NCBI RefSeq assembly: GCF_041296385.1
Contig: NW_027184085.1
Location: forward strand, 15,536,801 to 15,600,800
Origin: Aphelocoma coerulescens
Lineage: Eukaryota; Chordata; Aves; Passeriformes; Corvidae
DNA length: 64,000 nucleotides
Direction: 5' to 3'
In this document: positions 63,385 through 64,000 of the stretch, piece after piece
Layout: every line of letters begins with the position of its first letter
Position numbering within the stretch: the first letter of the stretch is position 1
The notes under the pieces: model-generated
The model's input: the letters and a program-made list of their open reading frames with translations, nothing else
The model's database searches: none
Told to the model about the DNA's origin: nothing
Made by a program: the position numbers and the translations under genes

Positions 63385-64000
63385 TATACCCTCCCAAACT
63401 TTTCCTTAGACCTCCTTTACTATTAATGTGCATTAAAAAGACCTTGCTGTCTGACACAACACTGGCCAGTCTCAACTCTTGAGCTTTGCCCTTTCATATC
63501 TTCTCCCAGAATATATGAACTACAGCTCAGTAACTTTCCTTCAAAAAGTCAAAAATTTCCTTCCTGACCTTACTTCGACACACATAATTTCCTTTCCCTC
63601 TTGAGTTTCAACATGAGTTCCTTGTTCAGCCTGACATTGGACACACTGCAATTGCCTGGTCCTGTGCTTTTAAAAGGTGGTTCTTAAGAACTGACTGGCA
63701 CTCATGGACACACAAGCCCTCAGAGGCAGATTCCATTGGGACACTGCTAAGTAGCTCCCTGAGTAGCTTGAAGCTTATCCTTTTGAAATCCAGGGTAACC
63801 ACTCTGATTACCTCTTTTTCTCATCAACCATTTTGTCACCACTGTGGCCAAGTCACCTATCATTGCAGCCCCCAGAAGTCCTTCTCTATTGAGAAACAGC
63901 AAATTTAGGAGGGCAACATTCCTACTTGGCTCACTGAGTACCTCTGACATAAACTTCAGGAATTTGCCAGACCAGTCAAAGAAGTATAGTATTTGCAGTA
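63385..64000 (-). pseudogene. CR1 LINE ORF2 fragment (endonuclease-RT linker), broken
   Basis: Conceptual translation of the minus strand gives SEPSRNVALLNLLFLNREGL, then in another frame VTLDFKRISFKLLRELLSS, LKNHLLKAQDQAIAVC and NKELMLKLKRERK, and in a further frame LASVVSDSKVFLMHINSKGG. These match, in order, the end of the CR1 endonuclease domain (LLDLLFVNREGLVG type), the TLDFRRA...LL block, the LLKAQEQ block, NRELL...LK and the ...KGFF.YI.SK block that leads into the reverse transcriptase. At least two frameshifts and internal stop codons (for example after AVCPMSG) make it non-functional. It is cut at about 63385 where the truncated LTR begins and continues past the right edge of the window. 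The 67-codon open frame at 63747-63950 is its longest intact piece. Confidence 0.88.

Noticed and set aside
62957..63475. 172-codon minus-strand open frame
   Set aside because: It is antisense to the ERVL-type LTR over most of its length; only its first 30 or so codons belong to the CR1 ORF2 relic.
1..64000. CRISPR arrays, operons, phage or plasmid features, intact tRNA or rRNA genes
   Set aside because: No regularly spaced repeats, no dense coding, no intact RNA genes. The sequence is clearly vertebrate nuclear DNA.

Overview
This window reads as nuclear DNA from a bird, most likely a songbird (Passeriformes). It is AT-rich (about 60-65% by eye). It contains CR1 LINE pieces, an avian-type ERVL LTR, two solo LTRs with 4-bp target duplications, and a SINE with a tRNA-Ile head and a CR1-like tail, the architecture known as TguSINE1 in zebra finch and other passerines. 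No bacterial, viral or organellar gene organisation is present.

No protein-coding gene could be supported. Every open frame over about 60 codons is random, antisense to a repeat, or a by-product of a microsatellite. The window is best described as a gene desert or the inside of a very long intron. The annotation is therefore mainly repeats, low-complexity tracts, one small CpG-rich island, and stretches whose texture suggests conserved regulatory DNA (inference only, no alignment available).

Layout. 1-11.7 kb: unique AT-rich DNA with an ancient MIR-like SINE remnant, a short palindromic MITE-like element and a passerine SINE (minus strand, about 10.3 kb). 11.72-12.18 kb: solo LTR, minus orientation. 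12.2-29.5 kb: unique DNA with one CR1 3' end (about 21.3-21.6 kb) and a very AT-rich block (about 23.9-24.2 kb). 29.5-30.3 kb: a CpG-rich island with a GC box, running straight into a polypurine tract with about 390 bp of nearly pure GGAA repeat. 38.2-39.4 kb: a GC-rich island with two diverged copies of a 180-bp unit, followed by a rearranged CR1 3' end. 45.60-46.06 kb: second solo LTR of the same family, opposite orientation. 47-49 kb and several smaller blocks: enhancer-like AT/homeobox-motif texture. 52.85 kb: tRNA-like sequence. 57.2 kb: old 64-bp tandem duplication. 63.08-64.0 kb: truncated ERVL-type LTR abutting a CR1 ORF2 fragment on the minus strand that runs off the window.

There is no gene network to describe. 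The points most worth checking are the CpG island joined to the GGAA tract, the inverted pair of related solo LTRs, the duplicated GC-rich unit beside a CR1 with an internal inversion, and the candidate conserved blocks.
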